From positions 1 through 64,000 of the forward strand of contig JAEVZS010000018.1 of the NCBI GenBank assembly GCA_023392125.1: DNA of 64,000 bases, read 5' to 3'. The notes beneath the pieces are model-generated. The model made no database searches. It worked only from the letters and a program-made list of their open reading frames with translations, and was not told the DNA's origin. This DNA comes from Bacteroidota bacterium. GTDB lineage: Bacteria > Bacteroidota > Bacteroidia > Cytophagales > Cytophagaceae. The translations under genes and the position numbers were made by a program. Shown in pieces: positions 63,827 through 64,000 of the stretch (the first letter of the stretch is position 1; every line of letters begins with the position of its first letter).

Positions 63827-64000
63827 TCAGATAATAAGCATTACATCGCCATAACTAAAGAAGCGGTATTTCTTCTTAATTGCTTCATCATACGCTTTCA
63901 TAATCAGATCGTATCCGCCAAAAGCAGCAGTCATCATAAGCAAAGTCGATTCCGGCATATGAAAATTAGTCAGCAGCGCATTCGCTATCTTAAATTCGTA
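63827..64000 (-). CDS. queA: S-adenosylmethionine:tRNA ribosyltransferase-isomerase, C-terminal part
   Basis: Only the last 57 codons and the stop (63827-63829) are in the window; the gene runs off the right edge. The fragment has TNFHMPESTLLMMTAAFGGY and KKKYRFFSYGDVMLII, the QueA C-terminal signature. QueA makes epoxyqueuosine in tRNA from 7-aminomethyl-7-deazaguanine. The identification from 57 residues is clear because this end is highly conserved. Confidence 0.93.
   Translation of the reverse strand, partial: YEFKIANALLTNFHMPESTLLMMTAAFGGYDLIMKAYDEAIKKKYRFFSYGDVMLII

Overview
The window comes from a Bacteroidota chromosome, most likely a lineage with a type IX secretion system (T9SS; Cytophagia, Sphingobacteriia or Chitinophagia rather than Bacteroidales). 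The evidence is: a CHU_C-type and a type A T9SS sorting domain on two secreted proteins; a SusC-style TonB-dependent barrel; the sdhCAB order with a single five-helix cytochrome b subunit; an FtsL-like protein and an FtsI with a PASTA tail in the division cluster; several Bacteroidota-specific families (a TIGR02757-like protein, a DUF4905-like protein, an oxoamine synthase/GNAT fusion); and promoters of the form TTG-N19-TAnnTTTG, seen with identical spacing in front of sdhC, mraZ and a glycosyltransferase operon. I saw no tRNA, rRNA, CRISPR array, phage or intact insertion sequence. The genus cannot be fixed from sequence alone.

Layout. 1-7.0 kb: a large secreted RCC1-repeat protein cut by the left edge, fabD, and a secreted protein with a type B T9SS sorting domain. 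7.2-10.7 kb: sdhCAB. 10.9-15.7 kb: periplasmic trehalase, an exported M20 peptidase, mltG and an FMN reductase. 15.7-31.5 kb: the dcw cell-wall and division cluster on the minus strand, in transcription order mraZ, rsmH, ftsL-like, ftsI, murE, a small helical protein, mraY, murD, ftsW, murG, murC, ftsQ, ftsA, ftsZ. murF, murB and ddl are not in it. Upstream of mraZ are three perfectly phased GTGG 10-mers over the promoter. On the other side of the same gap is a second pair pointing at an unlisted 40-residue membrane peptide with a perfect Shine-Dalgarno sequence. 32-38.5 kb: a cytosine-deaminase-like enzyme, a glycosyltransferase/membrane-protein pair, a STAS-like protein, an 825-residue oxoamine synthase/GNAT fusion (probable lipid synthesis) and a PAS-like protein. 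38.8-44.5 kb: an AT-rich accessory stretch with a second glycosyltransferase/membrane-protein pair, a decayed-looking gap, a duplicated-domain T9SS cargo and a methyltransferase flanked by a 21-bp direct repeat. 44.7-54.7 kb: a TonB-type receptor, DUF3820, TIGR02757-like, LysM, DUF4905-like, NfeD, kdsB, DUF6496 and a secreted propeller-like protein. 54.8-60.2 kb: biotin genes bioF-bioD-bioA and bioB, separated by a PRC-barrel gene and a membrane-anchored unknown. 60.3-64 kb: sppA, folK, a Nudix hydrolase, ispD and the 3' end of queA.

Taken together this is mostly core envelope, respiration and cofactor metabolism. The parts most worth a second look are the mraZ upstream region with the small peptide, the helical protein occupying a slot inside the dcw operon, the oxoamine synthase/GNAT fusion, an orphan terminator at 35.2 kb, and the accessory stretch at 38.8-44.5 kb.
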